This document shows positions 16,963 to 27,206 of a stretch of DNA of 64,000 nucleotides, one piece after another. The stretch is taken from contig JAJDNP010000050.1 of the NCBI GenBank assembly GCA_022340645.1, positions 1-64,000 on the forward strand. The letters are read 5' to 3'. Under the pieces are notes generated by a model, which saw only the letters and a program-made list of their open reading frames with translations, did not search any database and was not told where the DNA came from. Source of the DNA: Gammaproteobacteria bacterium (GTDB lineage: Bacteria > Pseudomonadota > Gammaproteobacteria > SZUA-229). The position numbers and the translations under genes are program-made. Position 1 is the first letter of the stretch, and every line of letters starts with the position of its first letter.

Positions 16963-17421
16963 ATGCATTTTCGAGGAATCAACAACATAGCTATCGACGC
17001 CAAAGGCAGAATGGCAATGCCTGCGCGCTATCGTGAGAGCCTGCTTGAAGGCTGTGGCGGGCGTCTGGTAGTGACCGTTGATCGTGATCATTGTTTACTG
17101 GTTTACCCTCTCCCTGAATGGGAGGTCATCGAAAGTAAGCTGGTTAACCTGCCTAGCTTAAACAAAACAGCCCGCTTATTGCAACGCCTGTTAATTGGCC
17201 ATGCCACCGAGCTGGAAATGGATGGGCAGGGCAGAATTTTATTGCCGGCCATGCTGCGTGACTATGCTGGCCTGAACAAGAAAGCGGTGTTAATTGGCCA
17301 GGGTAAGAAATTAGAAATCTGGGATGAAGATACCTGGGGTGATAACCAGCAGCTATGGTTGGACTCGGCCCGGGCTGATGTGGGTGAACTTCCAGCCGCG
17401 TTGGAAGAGCTGTCACTTTAG
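16963..17421 (+). CDS. mraZ: Transcriptional regulator MraZ
   Basis: This 152-residue protein is the DNA-binding repressor of the dcw operon. It has two AbrB-like halves, each with the family signature: DAKGRMAMPARYR near residue 12 and DGQGRILLPAMLRDYAGL near 87. Length matches the family. It probably forms a ring of several subunits that contacts the tandem boxes at 16873-16897. It is first in the cluster, with rsmH 11 bases after its stop. Confidence 0.96.
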   Translation: MHFRGINNIAIDAKGRMAMPARYRESLLEGCGGRLVVTVDRDHCLLVYPLPEWEVIESKLVNLPSLNKTARLLQRLLIGHATELEMDGQGRILLPAMLRDYAGLNKKAVLIGQGKKLEIWDEDTWGDNQQLWLDSARADVGELPAALEELSL

Positions 17422-17432
17422 TCGCACTGTTG

Positions 17433-18365
17433 ATGGCTGGTTTTGATCATCAGGCAGTGCTTTTAGAAGAAGCGCTTGATTCGCTGAATATTCAGCCGTC
17501 GGGTATTTATATTGATGCGACGTTTGGCAGAGGCGGTCATAGTCGCGCAATTTTGCAGAAGCTTAATGTACAGGGCCGTTTGCTTGCTTTTGACCGGGAT
17601 GCCGAGGCAGTTGCTTTTGCGAAAAAGCAGTATGCCGATGAACCTCGTTTTACGATCGAGCATTGTAACTTTGATCGTATTGCGGAGGTGATTGAACAAT
17701 ATGGTTTGACGGGAAAAGTAAATGGCGTGCTGATGGACCTGGGCGTCTCGTCACCGCAGCTTGATGATGCTGAACGCGGTTTCAGTTTTTTGCGTTCCGG
17801 GCCATTAGATATGCGTATGGATACAAGCAGGGGAGAAACTGCCAGGCAATGGCTGGCCAGGGTGAAACCGGCCGATTTGATAAATGTGCTCAAAAAATAC
17901 GGCGAAGAAAAATTCGCCAGGCGAATTGCAGCAGCCATTGTTGAGGCACGGGCGCAGCATGAAATAACAGAAACGGGTGAACTGGCTGAAATCATTTCAA
18001 ATGCAATCCCGGTAAAAGAAAAAAACAAGCATCCTGCGACGCGCAGTTTTCAGGCAATTCGCATTTATATAAATGATGAATTACAGGCGATAGAGCGGGG
18101 TTTGAAAGGGGCAATTTCGGTGTTGGCAAAAGGTGGCAGGCTTTCCGTGATCAGCTTTCATTCGCTTGAAGACAGAATTGTAAAACGATTTATGCGAAAT
18201 GTTTCCAGCAGGCCAAAACTGCCAGCAGGTTTGCCGGTGATGGAGGCGGACATAAAAGTACCTTTTCGGCTGGTGGCCAGGCCGATGGTAGCGAGTGAGG
18301 TGGAACTGGCGCAAAACCCCAGGTCCAGAAGTGCACGTTTACGAGTGTTGGAGAGGTGTTTATGA
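17433..18365 (+). CDS. rsmH: 16S rRNA m4C1402 methyltransferase
   Basis: RsmH (MraW) uses S-adenosylmethionine to methylate N4 of C1402 in the decoding centre of 16S rRNA. The N-terminal HQAVLLEEALDSL and the SAM loop ATFGRGGHSRAIL are diagnostic. VLMDLGVSSPQLD and LDMRMD follow, and the C-terminal part has KHPATRSFQAIRIYINDEL and VISFHSLEDRIVKRF. I start it at ATG 17433 and not at the in-frame TTG one codon earlier, giving 310 residues. The stop overlaps the ftsL start. Confidence 0.96.
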   Translation: MAGFDHQAVLLEEALDSLNIQPSGIYIDATFGRGGHSRAILQKLNVQGRLLAFDRDAEAVAFAKKQYADEPRFTIEHCNFDRIAEVIEQYGLTGKVNGVLMDLGVSSPQLDDAERGFSFLRSGPLDMRMDTSRGETARQWLARVKPADLINVLKKYGEEKFARRIAAAIVEARAQHEITETGELAEIISNAIPVKEKNKHPATRSFQAIRIYINDELQAIERGLKGAISVLAKGGRLSVISFHSLEDRIVKRFMRNVSSRPKLPAGLPVMEADIKVPFRLVARPMVASEVELAQNPRSRSARLRVLERCL

Positions 18366-18640
18366 ATCAGCGGCGGCGGATTTTATTTATAGTGACATTG
18401 TTGTTCAGCATGCTGTTGGGCTCGGCAATTTTACTGGTATACAGCAAGCATCAGAGCAGAAAGCTTTTTGTGGAATTGCAGCAACTGAAGTACCAGGTGG
18501 ATATTTTAAATACAGAATGGAGTCAGTTGCAGCTGGAGCAAAGTGCCTGGTCGGGGCATGGGCGAATTGAGCGCATTGCCAGAAATCGTTTATCCATGGT
18601 GATGCCGGAACCGGGTGACGTGGTTTTTGTTGAGCAGTGA
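18362..18640 (+). CDS. ftsL: Cell division protein FtsL
   Basis: The 92-residue bitopic protein has a short cytoplasmic basic end (MNQRRR), one membrane helix at about residues 7-27 and a periplasmic coiled coil with heptad Leu/Val (FVELQQLKYQVDILNTEWSQ), the FtsL layout. FtsL forms the FtsQLB complex that activates septal synthesis by FtsW-FtsI. Sequence conservation in this family is low, so position between rsmH and ftsI carries much of the call. ATG 18362 overlaps the rsmH stop by four bases; an upstream GTG at 18356 is less likely. Confidence 0.9.
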   Translation: MNQRRRILFIVTLLFSMLLGSAILLVYSKHQSRKLFVELQQLKYQVDILNTEWSQLQLEQSAWSGHGRIERIARNRLSMVMPEPGDVVFVEQ

Positions 18641-20418
18641 AGCCAGCCTTGAAAGCATATAAATTCGGCAAGCAGGTATCCCTTGATTCACGTGAAATCG
18701 GCGGTTCGCTGGTATGGCGCCGGCTGTTTGCTGCTGTGATTTTTGTGCTGCTGGCAACAGCGATGCTGGTAAAGGCGCTGGATATGCAAATATTGCATAG
18801 CGAGTTTTTCGAGCAGCAGGGTGATGCGCGCCAGTTGCGTACCGTTGCCATTGCTGCAAATCGCGGCGATATTGTTGATAGAAACGGCGAGCCGCTAGCT
18901 ATTAGCGCGCCGGTTAACAGTATCTGGGTCAATCCAAAAGTTGCAATCGAACATCTGGACCAGCTGGTTCAGGTAGCGGAGCTGCTATCGCTTGACGCTA
19001 TTAGCCTGAAGCAGAAAATCAATGACAATGCGAATCGTGAGTTCCTGTATTTAAAACGCCAGGCTTCACCGGAACTGGCTGACAAGGTGATGGCGTTAAA
19101 AGTGCCTGGAATAGCCCTGCAAAATGAATACCGCCGTTATTATCCAAGCGGTGAAGTGGCGGCGCACGTGGTTGGTTTTGCAGATATTGATGATAACGGC
19201 CAGGAAGGCATCGAACTGGCGTATGACGCCTGGCTGAAAGGTCACCCAGGCAAAAAACGCATCATTCGCGACCGCCTCGGTCGTGCCTTCGATGATATAG
19301 AGCGTATCAAGTCTGCGCAGCCGGGTAAAACATTAAAATTAAGCATCGATAAACGGCTGCAATATGTCACCTACCGTGCATTGAAAGCCGCGGTTATGAA
19401 GCATGACGCGGTGGCGGGTTCCGCCGTGGTGCTTGATGTGTCCAGTGGTGATGTGCTGGCGATGGTGAATCAGCCTTCATTCAATGTCAATGATAGAAAA
19501 CAGCTGCAGCCGCAGGCAACACGAAACCGAGCGGTGACCGATGTGTTTGAGCCGGGTTCGACAATGAAGCCAATTACCATGGCTGCTGCCCTGGAAAGCG
19601 GCCGCTGGAAACCGTTTTATAAGGTTGAGACAGCACCGGGATATATTTACGTTAAGGGAAACAGGATAAAGGACCATAAAAATTATGGCGATCTTGACCT
19701 GGGCGGTGTGCTGGAAAAGTCCAGTAATGTAGGCATCAGTAAAATTGCCCTGGCGATTGACCCTGAACAGCAATGGTCAATGTACAAGAAGATGGGTTTT
19801 GGCATGGTCACCAGCAGCGGTTTTCCGGGTGAAGCCAGTGGGCAGCTTTCACTGGATGCATTAAATAATGATTTTGTAAGAGCATCACTTGCCTTTGGTT
19901 ACGGCATTTCGGTCACACCGCTGCAGCTTGCGCATGCCTATTCCGCGATCGCGGCCGATGGCGTATTGCGACCGGTTAATTTTGTATACGATGAAGACGG
20001 CGATAAAGATGCCAGGGCTGCCGGGAAGCGTGTGATGTCAGTGAATACCGCGCGTGCACTACGCAAGATGTTGCAACGCGTGACATCCGATGATGGTACG
20101 GCGAAACGCGCAAGAGTGGCGAACTACAGTGTCGCGGGCAAGACGGGCACAGTCCACAAGTTTATTGCTGGCGGTTATGCAGAAGACCGATATCTTTCCA
20201 TCTTTGCCGGTATGGTTCCGGCGGTCAACCCTGAACTGGTCATGGTGGTGATGATTGATGAGCCCAGGAATGGCGAGTATTTTGGCGGCCTGGTGGCGGC
20301 ACCGGTATTTAGCCAGGTAATGTCCGGCGCCATGCGCCTGCTGGATATCGCACCTGACATGGTTGCAGAAAAACAGTTAATGAATGCAGCACTGGTTATT
20401 AAGGACGGGAAAGTATGA
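18637..20418 (+). CDS. ftsI: Septal peptidoglycan transpeptidase FtsI (PBP3)
   Basis: The 593-residue class B penicillin-binding protein crosslinks septal peptidoglycan. A membrane anchor lies at about residues 25-45, a pedestal domain from 60-220, and the transpeptidase domain follows. Its active-site motifs are all present: STMK (serine nucleophile, in EPGSTMKPITM), SSN (in EKSSNVGISK) and KTGT (in VAGKTGTVHK). It begins with GTG at 18637, overlapping the ftsL stop as GTGA. It works with FtsW, encoded further down. Confidence 0.97.
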   Translation: MKPALKAYKFGKQVSLDSREIGGSLVWRRLFAAVIFVLLATAMLVKALDMQILHSEFFEQQGDARQLRTVAIAANRGDIVDRNGEPLAISAPVNSIWVNPKVAIEHLDQLVQVAELLSLDAISLKQKINDNANREFLYLKRQASPELADKVMALKVPGIALQNEYRRYYPSGEVAAHVVGFADIDDNGQEGIELAYDAWLKGHPGKKRIIRDRLGRAFDDIERIKSAQPGKTLKLSIDKRLQYVTYRALKAAVMKHDAVAGSAVVLDVSSGDVLAMVNQPSFNVNDRKQLQPQATRNRAVTDVFEPGSTMKPITMAAALESGRWKPFYKVETAPGYIYVKGNRIKDHKNYGDLDLGGVLEKSSNVGISKIALAIDPEQQWSMYKKMGFGMVTSSGFPGEASGQLSLDALNNDFVRASLAFGYGISVTPLQLAHAYSAIAADGVLRPVNFVYDEDGDKDARAAGKRVMSVNTARALRKMLQRVTSDDGTAKRARVANYSVAGKTGTVHKFIAGGYAEDRYLSIFAGMVPAVNPELVMVVMIDEPRNGEYFGGLVAAPVFSQVMSGAMRLLDIAPDMVAEKQLMNAALVIKDGKV

Positions 20419-21968
20419 TGCACAATGAAGTAGCCCTGGATTTTCTGCTTGAAGGTTTCATTGATGATGCCCTGATAGATCAGTGCCGTGGTATAAATAT
20501 CAATGCGCTGGTGCAGGATCATCGCAAAGCACGCAGTGGCGACCTGTTTTTAGCGTTCCAGGGCTATCATACGCATGGCCTGCTATATGCCCCGGAGGCC
20601 GTTGCCAAAGGTGTCAGTGTGGTGCTGTGGGATGGGGAAGTTGGCATCGATAACGAAAAAGGAAACGAAATTCTCGATTCCATTTCAAATAAAGTATTAT
20701 GCCTGCACTGTGAAAATTTAAAGTATAAAGTCGGTCCCATAGCTTCTCGCTATTATGAACAGCCTTCATTGTCATTAAATATCATTGGTGTTACCGGCAC
20801 CGACGGCAAGACCTCCGTTGCACATTACCTTGCACAGTGCCTGGACGCCTATGATGTGCATTGTGGTGTTTTGGGCACGCTTGGTAATGGTTTTATCAAC
20901 GATCTTCATCCCACCGGCCTGACCACGGTTGATGCCCTGCTGGTACAGAAGACGCTGGCTGAGATAAAGCGGGCGGGTGCAAAACACGTGGTAATGGAAG
21001 TGTCATCGCACGGCCTGGACCAGGGGCGGGTGAACGGCGTGGCATTCACCACCGCGGTGTTTACCAATATGGCAAAGGACCATCTTGATTATCACGGGAC
21101 CGTAGATAATTACGCCGCTGCAAAAAAACGCCTGTTTTATACGCCTGGACTGGGTTCGGCAGTTATCAATCTCGACGATAACTTTGGTCGGGAACTGGCA
21201 AAAGAAGTTCGTCAGCATGTTTGTGTCTGGGGTTACAGCCTGAAAAAAGATATTTCAACCTATCAGGAATCTGCCGACTATTTTGTGAACGTGAAGCAAA
21301 TGACGCCGTTTGAAAGGGGTTATCACCTGTCTGTGGTTACACCGAAAGGCAGCGGCCATTTTGATATTCCATTACTGGGCCGTTTTAATGTGGCTAATGC
21401 CCTGGCCGTGCTAGCCACCCTGCTTGTTAGCCGGTTTTCTTTTGAAGATGCAATAAAAAGTCTTTCGGCCGTGCATTCCGTCGACGGCCGCGTAGAACTC
21501 ATCACCGAACAAGATAAACCTGTAGTGGTGGTCGATTATGCGCATACCGAGCAGGGCTTGAATGCTGTCTGCCAGCTGGCGAGTGAGCACTTCAAGGGTA
21601 AGGTGTGGTGTGTGTTTGGCTGCGGCGGCGACCGTGATCGCACTAAGCGCCCGCTAATGGCGAAGGCTGCAGAAAAATATGCTGACAGAATTATTGTCAC
21701 CACGGACAATCCACGGCATGAAGATCCGCAGGATATTATCAATGAAGTGATGACCGGTTTTTCATCACTGGACAAGGTTGAAGCAGTACTCGACCGGCGT
21801 CAGGCAATCGATATTGCGATTACCAGCGCGCAGCCCGGCGATGTAGTGTTGCTGGTTGGCAAGGGGCATGAAACCAGCCAGATCGTTGGTGACGTGCATA
21901 TCGCATTTGATGACCGTCGGGTAGCGCGCGAACTGCTGGCTGCCCGCGAGCCCGGGGTGCTTAAGTGA
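20415..21968 (+). CDS. murE: UDP-MurNAc-tripeptide synthetase, meso-DAP adding
   Basis: MurE adds the third amino acid to the cytoplasmic peptidoglycan precursor. The 517-residue protein has the Mur ligase order: an N-terminal UDP-binding domain, the ATP-binding P-loop GVTGTDGKTSVAHYL near residue 122, and a C-terminal domain with FGCGGDRDRTKRPLMAKAAE. TTDNPRHEDP carries the DNPR motif that selects meso-diaminopimelate. The start ATG overlaps the ftsI stop; a second ATG follows at once. It overlaps murF by four bases. Confidence 0.97.
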   Translation: MMHNEVALDFLLEGFIDDALIDQCRGININALVQDHRKARSGDLFLAFQGYHTHGLLYAPEAVAKGVSVVLWDGEVGIDNEKGNEILDSISNKVLCLHCENLKYKVGPIASRYYEQPSLSLNIIGVTGTDGKTSVAHYLAQCLDAYDVHCGVLGTLGNGFINDLHPTGLTTVDALLVQKTLAEIKRAGAKHVVMEVSSHGLDQGRVNGVAFTTAVFTNMAKDHLDYHGTVDNYAAAKKRLFYTPGLGSAVINLDDNFGRELAKEVRQHVCVWGYSLKKDISTYQESADYFVNVKQMTPFERGYHLSVVTPKGSGHFDIPLLGRFNVANALAVLATLLVSRFSFEDAIKSLSAVHSVDGRVELITEQDKPVVVVDYAHTEQGLNAVCQLASEHFKGKVWCVFGCGGDRDRTKRPLMAKAAEKYADRIIVTTDNPRHEDPQDIINEVMTGFSSLDKVEAVLDRRQAIDIAITSAQPGDVVLLVGKGHETSQIVGDVHIAFDDRRVARELLAAREPGVLK

Positions 21969-23353
21969 TGATGATGTCGCAAATTGCTGAAACCCTGGAT
22001 GCCAGCCTCTATGGCAGGGACGTAATGATGACGGGGGTGTCAAAAGATAGCCGCCATATTCGTCATGGCGACCTGTACGTGGCGCTTGTCGGCGAGCGTT
22101 TTAACGGTCACAAGTTTGTCGAAGATGCAGGCTCAGCCGGTGCCGCCGGCGCGCTTGTCAGTGAAATGCAGCCACTGGATTTGCCGCAGGTTAAAGTTAA
22201 TGATACGCGTCTTGCCCTGGGGCAGCTGGCGGCACACTGGCGAAATCTCTGGCGGAACCAGAATGCAGCGGGCAAGCTGATTGGCATTACCGGCAGCAAC
22301 GGTAAAACCTCGGTAAAAGAAATGTGCCGGAAAATTCTTGTTGATTATGCCGGCGCGGATACCGTGTTGTCGACCAAAGGCAACCTGAACAACGATATAG
22401 GCCTGCCAATGATGTTGCTGGAGCTCAGGCAGCAGCATCAGTATGCGGTGATTGAAATGGGTGCAAATCACATGGGTGAAATTGATTACCTGACAGCGAT
22501 CGCGAAGCCTGATGTAGCCGTTGTAACTAACGTTGGTCCTGCCCATCTCGAAGGTTTTGGTTCGCTGCAAAATATCGCCAAAGCAAAAGCTGAAATCTAT
22601 AACGGCCTGTCTGAAAATGGCGTCGCGGTAATTAACCTGGATGATGCTTTCAATTCATACTGGATGGATTACTGTGAAAATCATTGTGCCGCAGCAAAAA
22701 TTGTCAGCTTTTCAATGCTTGATGAAACCGCGGATGTATATGCGATGACTGTTTCAGAAAATCGTTATCAGATGGTTACATTAAATGAACAGGCCGAGTT
22801 GTCGCTTAAAGTGCCCGGCAAACATAATGTAATGAACGCGCTGGCGGCCATTGCGGCAACACGCTCTGTTGGCATCCCGCTGCAGTCAATTGTTTCGTCA
22901 TTAGCCGAATTTGAAAATATACAGGGCCGCTTAACCCTGCTGGCATCACCCGCTGGTTATCAGGTGATAGATGATAGTTACAATGCCAATCCTTTATCGG
23001 TGTCTGCCGCCATCGATGTGCTTGCGGCTGTACCGGGTGACACGGTGCTGGTATTGGGTGATATGGCTGAGCTTGGCGAGGATGCGCAGCAACTGCATGC
23101 CGAGATCGGCAGAAAAGCGAAAAGTGCTGGCATAAAGGCTTTGTATGCGACCGGAAAATACAGCGCAACCACGGTTGCAGCCTTTGGCGATAACGGCGAC
23201 TGGTTTGAGCATAAAAATGAATTAGTGAAAGCATTGAAGGAAAATTTAAAAGCCGGAGATACGGTTTTAATTAAAGGTTCTCGCAGTGCGGCTATGGAGA
23301 AAGTAGTTGAGCAGATATTAACCCCAAAAAATAATAATAAGAGGGTGGATTAA
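21965..23353 (+). CDS. murF: UDP-MurNAc-tripeptide:D-Ala-D-Ala ligase
   Basis: MurF adds the D-alanyl-D-alanine dipeptide to complete the pentapeptide. The 462-residue protein has the P-loop [14 protein letters not shown] near residue 105, [16 protein letters not shown] and [11 protein letters not shown] in the central domain, and [16 protein letters not shown] with [12 protein letters not shown] in the last domain. The start is ambiguous: GTG 21965 overlaps the murE stop, and three ATG codons follow directly (21968, 21971, 21974). Its last base is the first base of the mraY start. Confidence 0.96.
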   Translation: MMMMSQIAETLDASLYGRDVMMTGVSKDSRHIRHGDLYVALVGERFNGHKFVEDAGSAGAAGALVSEMQPLDLPQVKVNDTRLALGQLAAHWRNLWRNQNAAGKLIGITGSNGKTSVKEMCRKILVDYAGADTVLSTKGNLNNDIGLPMMLLELRQQHQYAVIEMGANHMGEIDYLTAIAKPDVAVVTNVGPAHLEGFGSLQNIAKAKAEIYNGLSENGVAVINLDDAFNSYWMDYCENHCAAAKIVSFSMLDETADVYAMTVSENRYQMVTLNEQAELSLKVPGKHNVMNALAAIAATRSVGIPLQSIVSSLAEFENIQGRLTLLASPAGYQVIDDSYNANPLSVSAAIDVLAAVPGDTVLVLGDMAELGEDAQQLHAEIGRKAKSAGIKALYATGKYSATTVAAFGDNGDWFEHKNELVKALKENLKAGDTVLIKGSRSAAMEKVVEQILTPKNNNKRVD

Positions 23354-24435
23354 TGTTTTTAACATTGGCTGAATATCTACAACAGTTTGAAAGCGGCTTT
23401 GCTGTTTTTCAATACATTACTTTGCGCGCCATTCTTGGCACCATTACCGCACTGGTTTTATCTCTTGTGATTGGTCCCTACATGATACGTAAGCTGTCCG
23501 GCTATAAAATTGGCCAGCAGATACGTGACGACGGTCCCCAGTCGCATCTGTCAAAGGCCGGCACCCCAACAATGGGCGGCGCCATGATACTGGTTGCGAT
23601 TGCTATCAGCACCCTGTTATGGAGTGATTTATCCAGTTTAAAAATGTGGGTGGCGCTGGGTACGACCCTGTCTTTCGGGTTAATTGGCGGTATCGATGAT
23701 TATAAAAAGCTGGTCTATGGCAATTCAAAAGGCCTGACCGCCAAAGTGAAATATTTCTGGCAAACCATGTTTGGTGTTATCGCGGCGTATCTGGTTTTTG
23801 TGAATGCTAAAACGCCGGTTGAAACAACGCTTATTTTTCCCTTCCTGAAAGATGTGATGGTTCCGCTTGGTGGGGCGTTTGTCGTGCTTGGCTACCTGGT
23901 GATCGTGGGCAGCAGTAATGCGGTTAACCTGACAGACGGACTTGATGGCCTGGCGATTATGCCGACCGTCATGGTGGCTGGTGCGCTTGGTGTGTTTGCC
24001 TATGTTACCGGGCATGTGACTTTTGCCAGTTACCTGGGTATTCCTTACGTATCCGGCGTCGGTGAGCTGGCGATATTCTGCGGCACGCTGGTGGGAGCGG
24101 GGCTGGGTTTTCTATGGTTTAACACCTATCCGGCGCAGGTATTCATGGGTGATGTAGGCGCACTTGCCCTTGGCGCCGCGCTGGGTGTGATCGCTATTTA
24201 TGTCAGGCAGGAGATTGTGCTGCTCATCATGGGCGGCGTCTTTGTCATGGAAACCTTGTCCGTTATTTTGCAGGTGGCTTCTTATAAATTAATCGGCAAG
24301 CGGATGTTTAAAATGGCGCCCATTCATCATCATTTTGAATTGAAAGGCTGGCCGGAGCCGCGAGTTATCGTACGTTTCTGGATAATTACGGTAGTGCTGG
24401 TGTTGATAGGCCTGGCTTCGTTGAAAGTACGATAG
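23353..24435 (+). CDS. mraY: Phospho-MurNAc-pentapeptide transferase
   Basis: MraY transfers phospho-MurNAc-pentapeptide onto undecaprenyl phosphate to make lipid I at the inner membrane. The 360-residue protein has about ten membrane helices and the conserved cytoplasmic motifs: [46 protein letters not shown] and [16 protein letters not shown], which holds the His cluster. The length is exactly typical. The murF stop and the start share a base (TAATG). Confidence 0.97.
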   Translation: MFLTLAEYLQQFESGFAVFQYITLRAILGTITALVLSLVIGPYMIRKLSGYKIGQQIRDDGPQSHLSKAGTPTMGGAMILVAIAISTLLWSDLSSLKMWVALGTTLSFGLIGGIDDYKKLVYGNSKGLTAKVKYFWQTMFGVIAAYLVFVNAKTPVETTLIFPFLKDVMVPLGGAFVVLGYLVIVGSSNAVNLTDGLDGLAIMPTVMVAGALGVFAYVTGHVTFASYLGIPYVSGVGELAIFCGTLVGAGLGFLWFNTYPAQVFMGDVGALALGAALGVIAIYVRQEIVLLIMGGVFVMETLSVILQVASYKLIGKRMFKMAPIHHHFELKGWPEPRVIVRFWIITVVLVLIGLASLKVR

Positions 24436-24472
24436 GGATAACTGATAACAACAGGTAGCTGACAGCAATAAG

Positions 24473-25864
24473 ATGAGTACGCTGAATACAATGACGATAA
24501 AACCTGAACAGGCTGTATACACCCTGGTCGTTGGACTGGGTAAAACAGGCCTGTCCGTGGTGCGTTATTTACGTGCTCTGGGTGAAGCGTTGATCGTTGT
24601 TGACAGCCGGGCGATTCCACCCGGCCTGGGTAAATTGAAAGAAGAATACAGCGATGTTGAGTGCGTTACAGGAAAGTTCGATACAGCATTATTTACCAAT
24701 GCACGACGTATCGTGGTCAGCCCCGGCGTACCGTTGGCAGAGCCTGCGTTAGTTGAAGCCAGGAAATATAATATAGAAATTATCGGCGATATCGATTTGT
24801 TTGCGCATGAAGTGGCGGCACCGGTTGTTGCTATCACGGGTTCGAATGGCAAATCGACAGTGACAACCCTGCTGGCATCAATGGCGTCAAACACGGGAAT
24901 GAATGCCGTCGCCTGCGGCAATATTGGCATGCCGGTACTTGATTCGTTAGATGAAAATGTCGATTTGTACGTCCTTGAGCTGTCCAGTTTTCAGCTGGAA
25001 ACATTGCAGTGTTTGCCAATGAAAGCGGCGGTAGTGCTGAATATCAGCGCTGATCACATGGACCGCTACGAGAACCTGGCCGCTTACGCGATGAGCAAGC
25101 AGGTGATTTATGAGAATGCCGAGGTGCTGGTAGTAAACAAAGATGATGCCCTGGCCAGCAGCTATGTGGCCAATCGAGCCGGGATTGCAGCTGACAGGAA
25201 AATCAGTTTTACCTTAAATAATCCAGACGAAAATGAATTTGGCATCTGCCAGGATGAAAACCAGCAGCGCGCTTTGTGTTTTGGCAGCAGCGTGCTCATC
25301 GTCGTTGATCAGCTGAAAATGAAGGGTTCACATAATCTGCAAAATGCACTGGCGGCGCTTGCGCTGGGGCATGCTGTTGGTTTGTCCGTGGATAGCATGC
25401 TTGCTACCCTGAGAGAATTTAAAGGCCTGCAGCATCGTACCCAGTTTGTGGCAGAGCTAAATGGCGTTAGCTGGATTAATGATTCCAAGGCGACAAATGT
25501 GGGCGCCACCGTGGCGGCACTGGCTGGGTTGCCCGGTAAACATGTACTGATTGCCGGCGGCGAAGGAAAAGGCGCTGATTTTTCAGAACTAGCTGAGGCT
25601 GTCAAACAGCATTGCCGCGCCGTGGTGCTGATTGGTAAAGACGCGGCAAAGATAGCAGCTGTTATCGACGACACAATCCCGGTTAAAGCCGCAACCGATA
25701 TGCGCACAGCCGTACTGGCTGCAGAGTCACTGGCGCAACCTGGCGACAATGTTCTGCTGGCGCCTGCCTGTGCCAGTTTTGATATGTTTGAAAATTTTGA
25801 ACACCGCGGTAATGTTTTTATACAGGAAGTTGAGAAGCTTGTGTCAGAGAGGTCAATATCATGA
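24473..25864 (+). CDS. murD: UDP-MurNAc-L-Ala:D-Glu ligase
   Basis: MurD adds D-glutamate to UDP-MurNAc-L-alanine. The 463-residue protein starts with a Rossmann-like domain (VVGLGKTGLSVVRYL), followed by the ATP loop AITGSNGKSTVTTLL near residue 120, LELSSFQLE, NISADHMDRY and the C-terminal INDSKATNVGATVAAL. There is a 37-base gap from mraY, the largest within the front half of the cluster, with no strong Shine-Dalgarno sequence. An internal Met at residue 7 is an alternative start. Confidence 0.96.
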   Translation: MSTLNTMTIKPEQAVYTLVVGLGKTGLSVVRYLRALGEALIVVDSRAIPPGLGKLKEEYSDVECVTGKFDTALFTNARRIVVSPGVPLAEPALVEARKYNIEIIGDIDLFAHEVAAPVVAITGSNGKSTVTTLLASMASNTGMNAVACGNIGMPVLDSLDENVDLYVLELSSFQLETLQCLPMKAAVVLNISADHMDRYENLAAYAMSKQVIYENAEVLVVNKDDALASSYVANRAGIAADRKISFTLNNPDENEFGICQDENQQRALCFGSSVLIVVDQLKMKGSHNLQNALAALALGHAVGLSVDSMLATLREFKGLQHRTQFVAELNGVSWINDSKATNVGATVAALAGLPGKHVLIAGGEGKGADFSELAEAVKQHCRAVVLIGKDAAKIAAVIDDTIPVKAATDMRTAVLAAESLAQPGDNVLLAPACASFDMFENFEHRGNVFIQEVEKLVSERSIS

Positions 25865-27204
25865 GTGTCATAGCCGGCATGTTTCCAAAATTCGAGTCAC
25901 CCTCTGCAAGACGCAGCAAAACGGTGCGCAGGTTTGGTATCGATATTGATGATTTTGATCCTGTGTTAACTATCGCTTTTATTTCGCTGCTTACGATTGG
26001 GCTCATCATGGTGGCGTCATCTTCGATTAGTGTTGCCGACAGAAACTTTTCAAATCCGTTTTACTATTTACAACGCCAGTTAGTGTTCGTGGTTATGGGC
26101 TTTGCTGCTGCATTAACGGTATTTAAAATCCGCCTCGCCCAGTGGGAAAAAGCCAGCATGGTTTTGCTGATGTCAGCTTTACTGCTGATGGTGTTAGTGC
26201 TGGTTCCGGGCATAGGAAAATCTGTCAACGGCAGTACCCGCTGGTTGCCGCTGGGCGTTATTAATCTGCAGGTATCCGAGCTGGCCAAGCTATTCCTGGT
26301 GGTGTATGTGTCCAGTTACCTGGTTCGTCATGGTGATGCTGTGCGCAGTTCATTATGGGGTTTTCTCAAGCCCATGCTGATGGTGGGTATCACCGGGCTG
26401 CTGCTGTTAATGGAACCTGATTTTGGTGCTACCATGGTAATTATGGGTACGGTGCTGGCAATGACGTTTTTAGCCGGGGTCAGGTTTAGCCAGTTTATTT
26501 CCTTTGTATTTATCTTTGTCAGCGCAGCGCTGTTACTGGTGGTGACCTCGCCCTACCGTATGCAGCGTATAACGGCATTTGCCAATCCATGGGCTGATCC
26601 ATTTGACAGCGGTTTTCAGCTGACGCAATCACTGATTGCAATTGGCACCGGCGGCTGGTTCGGTACCGGTCTTGGCGGCAGCGTGCAGAAATTATTTTAT
26701 CTGCCCGAGTCACACACGGATTTTCTGTTTGCAGTTTTATCAGAAGAGCTGGGCTTTGTCGGCATATTCATGGTTGTCATACTGTACGCGGTTGTGTTTT
26801 TCAGGTCCTTTAAAATTGCAGCCCAGGCGGAAGCATCGGGCAATTATTTTGCCGCCCATGTGGCTCAGGGTATCGGTATATGGCTGTCGATGCAGGCGAT
26901 GATTAATATGGGCGTGAATATTGGTTTACTGCCGACGAAAGGAATAACGCTGCCGTTAATGAGTTACGGCGGCAGCAGTTTGATCGTCTGCTGTATGGCG
27001 ATTGGCCTGCTGATGCGTATCCATTATGAAACCAGCAGCGAAGTGAAACAGGCGAGCAGAAAGCAGACAGGCAAGGCGGCAAGGCAGGTGCCGGTCAGGA
27101 AAATACGGACCCAGAATGGACAGACCAGGCGTAACAGGAAAACAGGACTGTCTGTGGCCGTTTCGAAGATATGTCATGTTTCAACCAGGGCAGGCAGGGT
27201 TTAA
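25861..27204 (+). CDS. ftsW: Septal peptidoglycan glycosyltransferase FtsW
   Basis: FtsW is the SEDS-family glycan polymerase paired with FtsI. The 447-residue protein has about ten membrane helices with GIGKSVNGSTRWLPLG, LMEPDFGATMVI, PYRMQRITAFANPWADPFD, LPESHTDFLFAVLSEELGF and GLLPTKGITLPLMSYGGSS. The start overlaps the murD stop as ATGA. After the last helix it carries a tail of about 55 residues rich in Arg and Lys, longer than the usual FtsW C-terminus. The tail may contact FtsZ or other division partners, which is inference. Confidence 0.96.
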   Translation: MSVIAGMFPKFESPSARRSKTVRRFGIDIDDFDPVLTIAFISLLTIGLIMVASSSISVADRNFSNPFYYLQRQLVFVVMGFAAALTVFKIRLAQWEKASMVLLMSALLLMVLVLVPGIGKSVNGSTRWLPLGVINLQVSELAKLFLVVYVSSYLVRHGDAVRSSLWGFLKPMLMVGITGLLLLMEPDFGATMVIMGTVLAMTFLAGVRFSQFISFVFIFVSAALLLVVTSPYRMQRITAFANPWADPFDSGFQLTQSLIAIGTGGWFGTGLGGSVQKLFYLPESHTDFLFAVLSEELGFVGIFMVVILYAVVFFRSFKIAAQAEASGNYFAAHVAQGIGIWLSMQAMINMGVNIGLLPTKGITLPLMSYGGSSLIVCCMAIGLLMRIHYETSSEVKQASRKQTGKAARQVPVRKIRTQNGQTRRNRKTGLSVAVSKICHVSTRAGRV

Positions 27205-27206
27205 TC

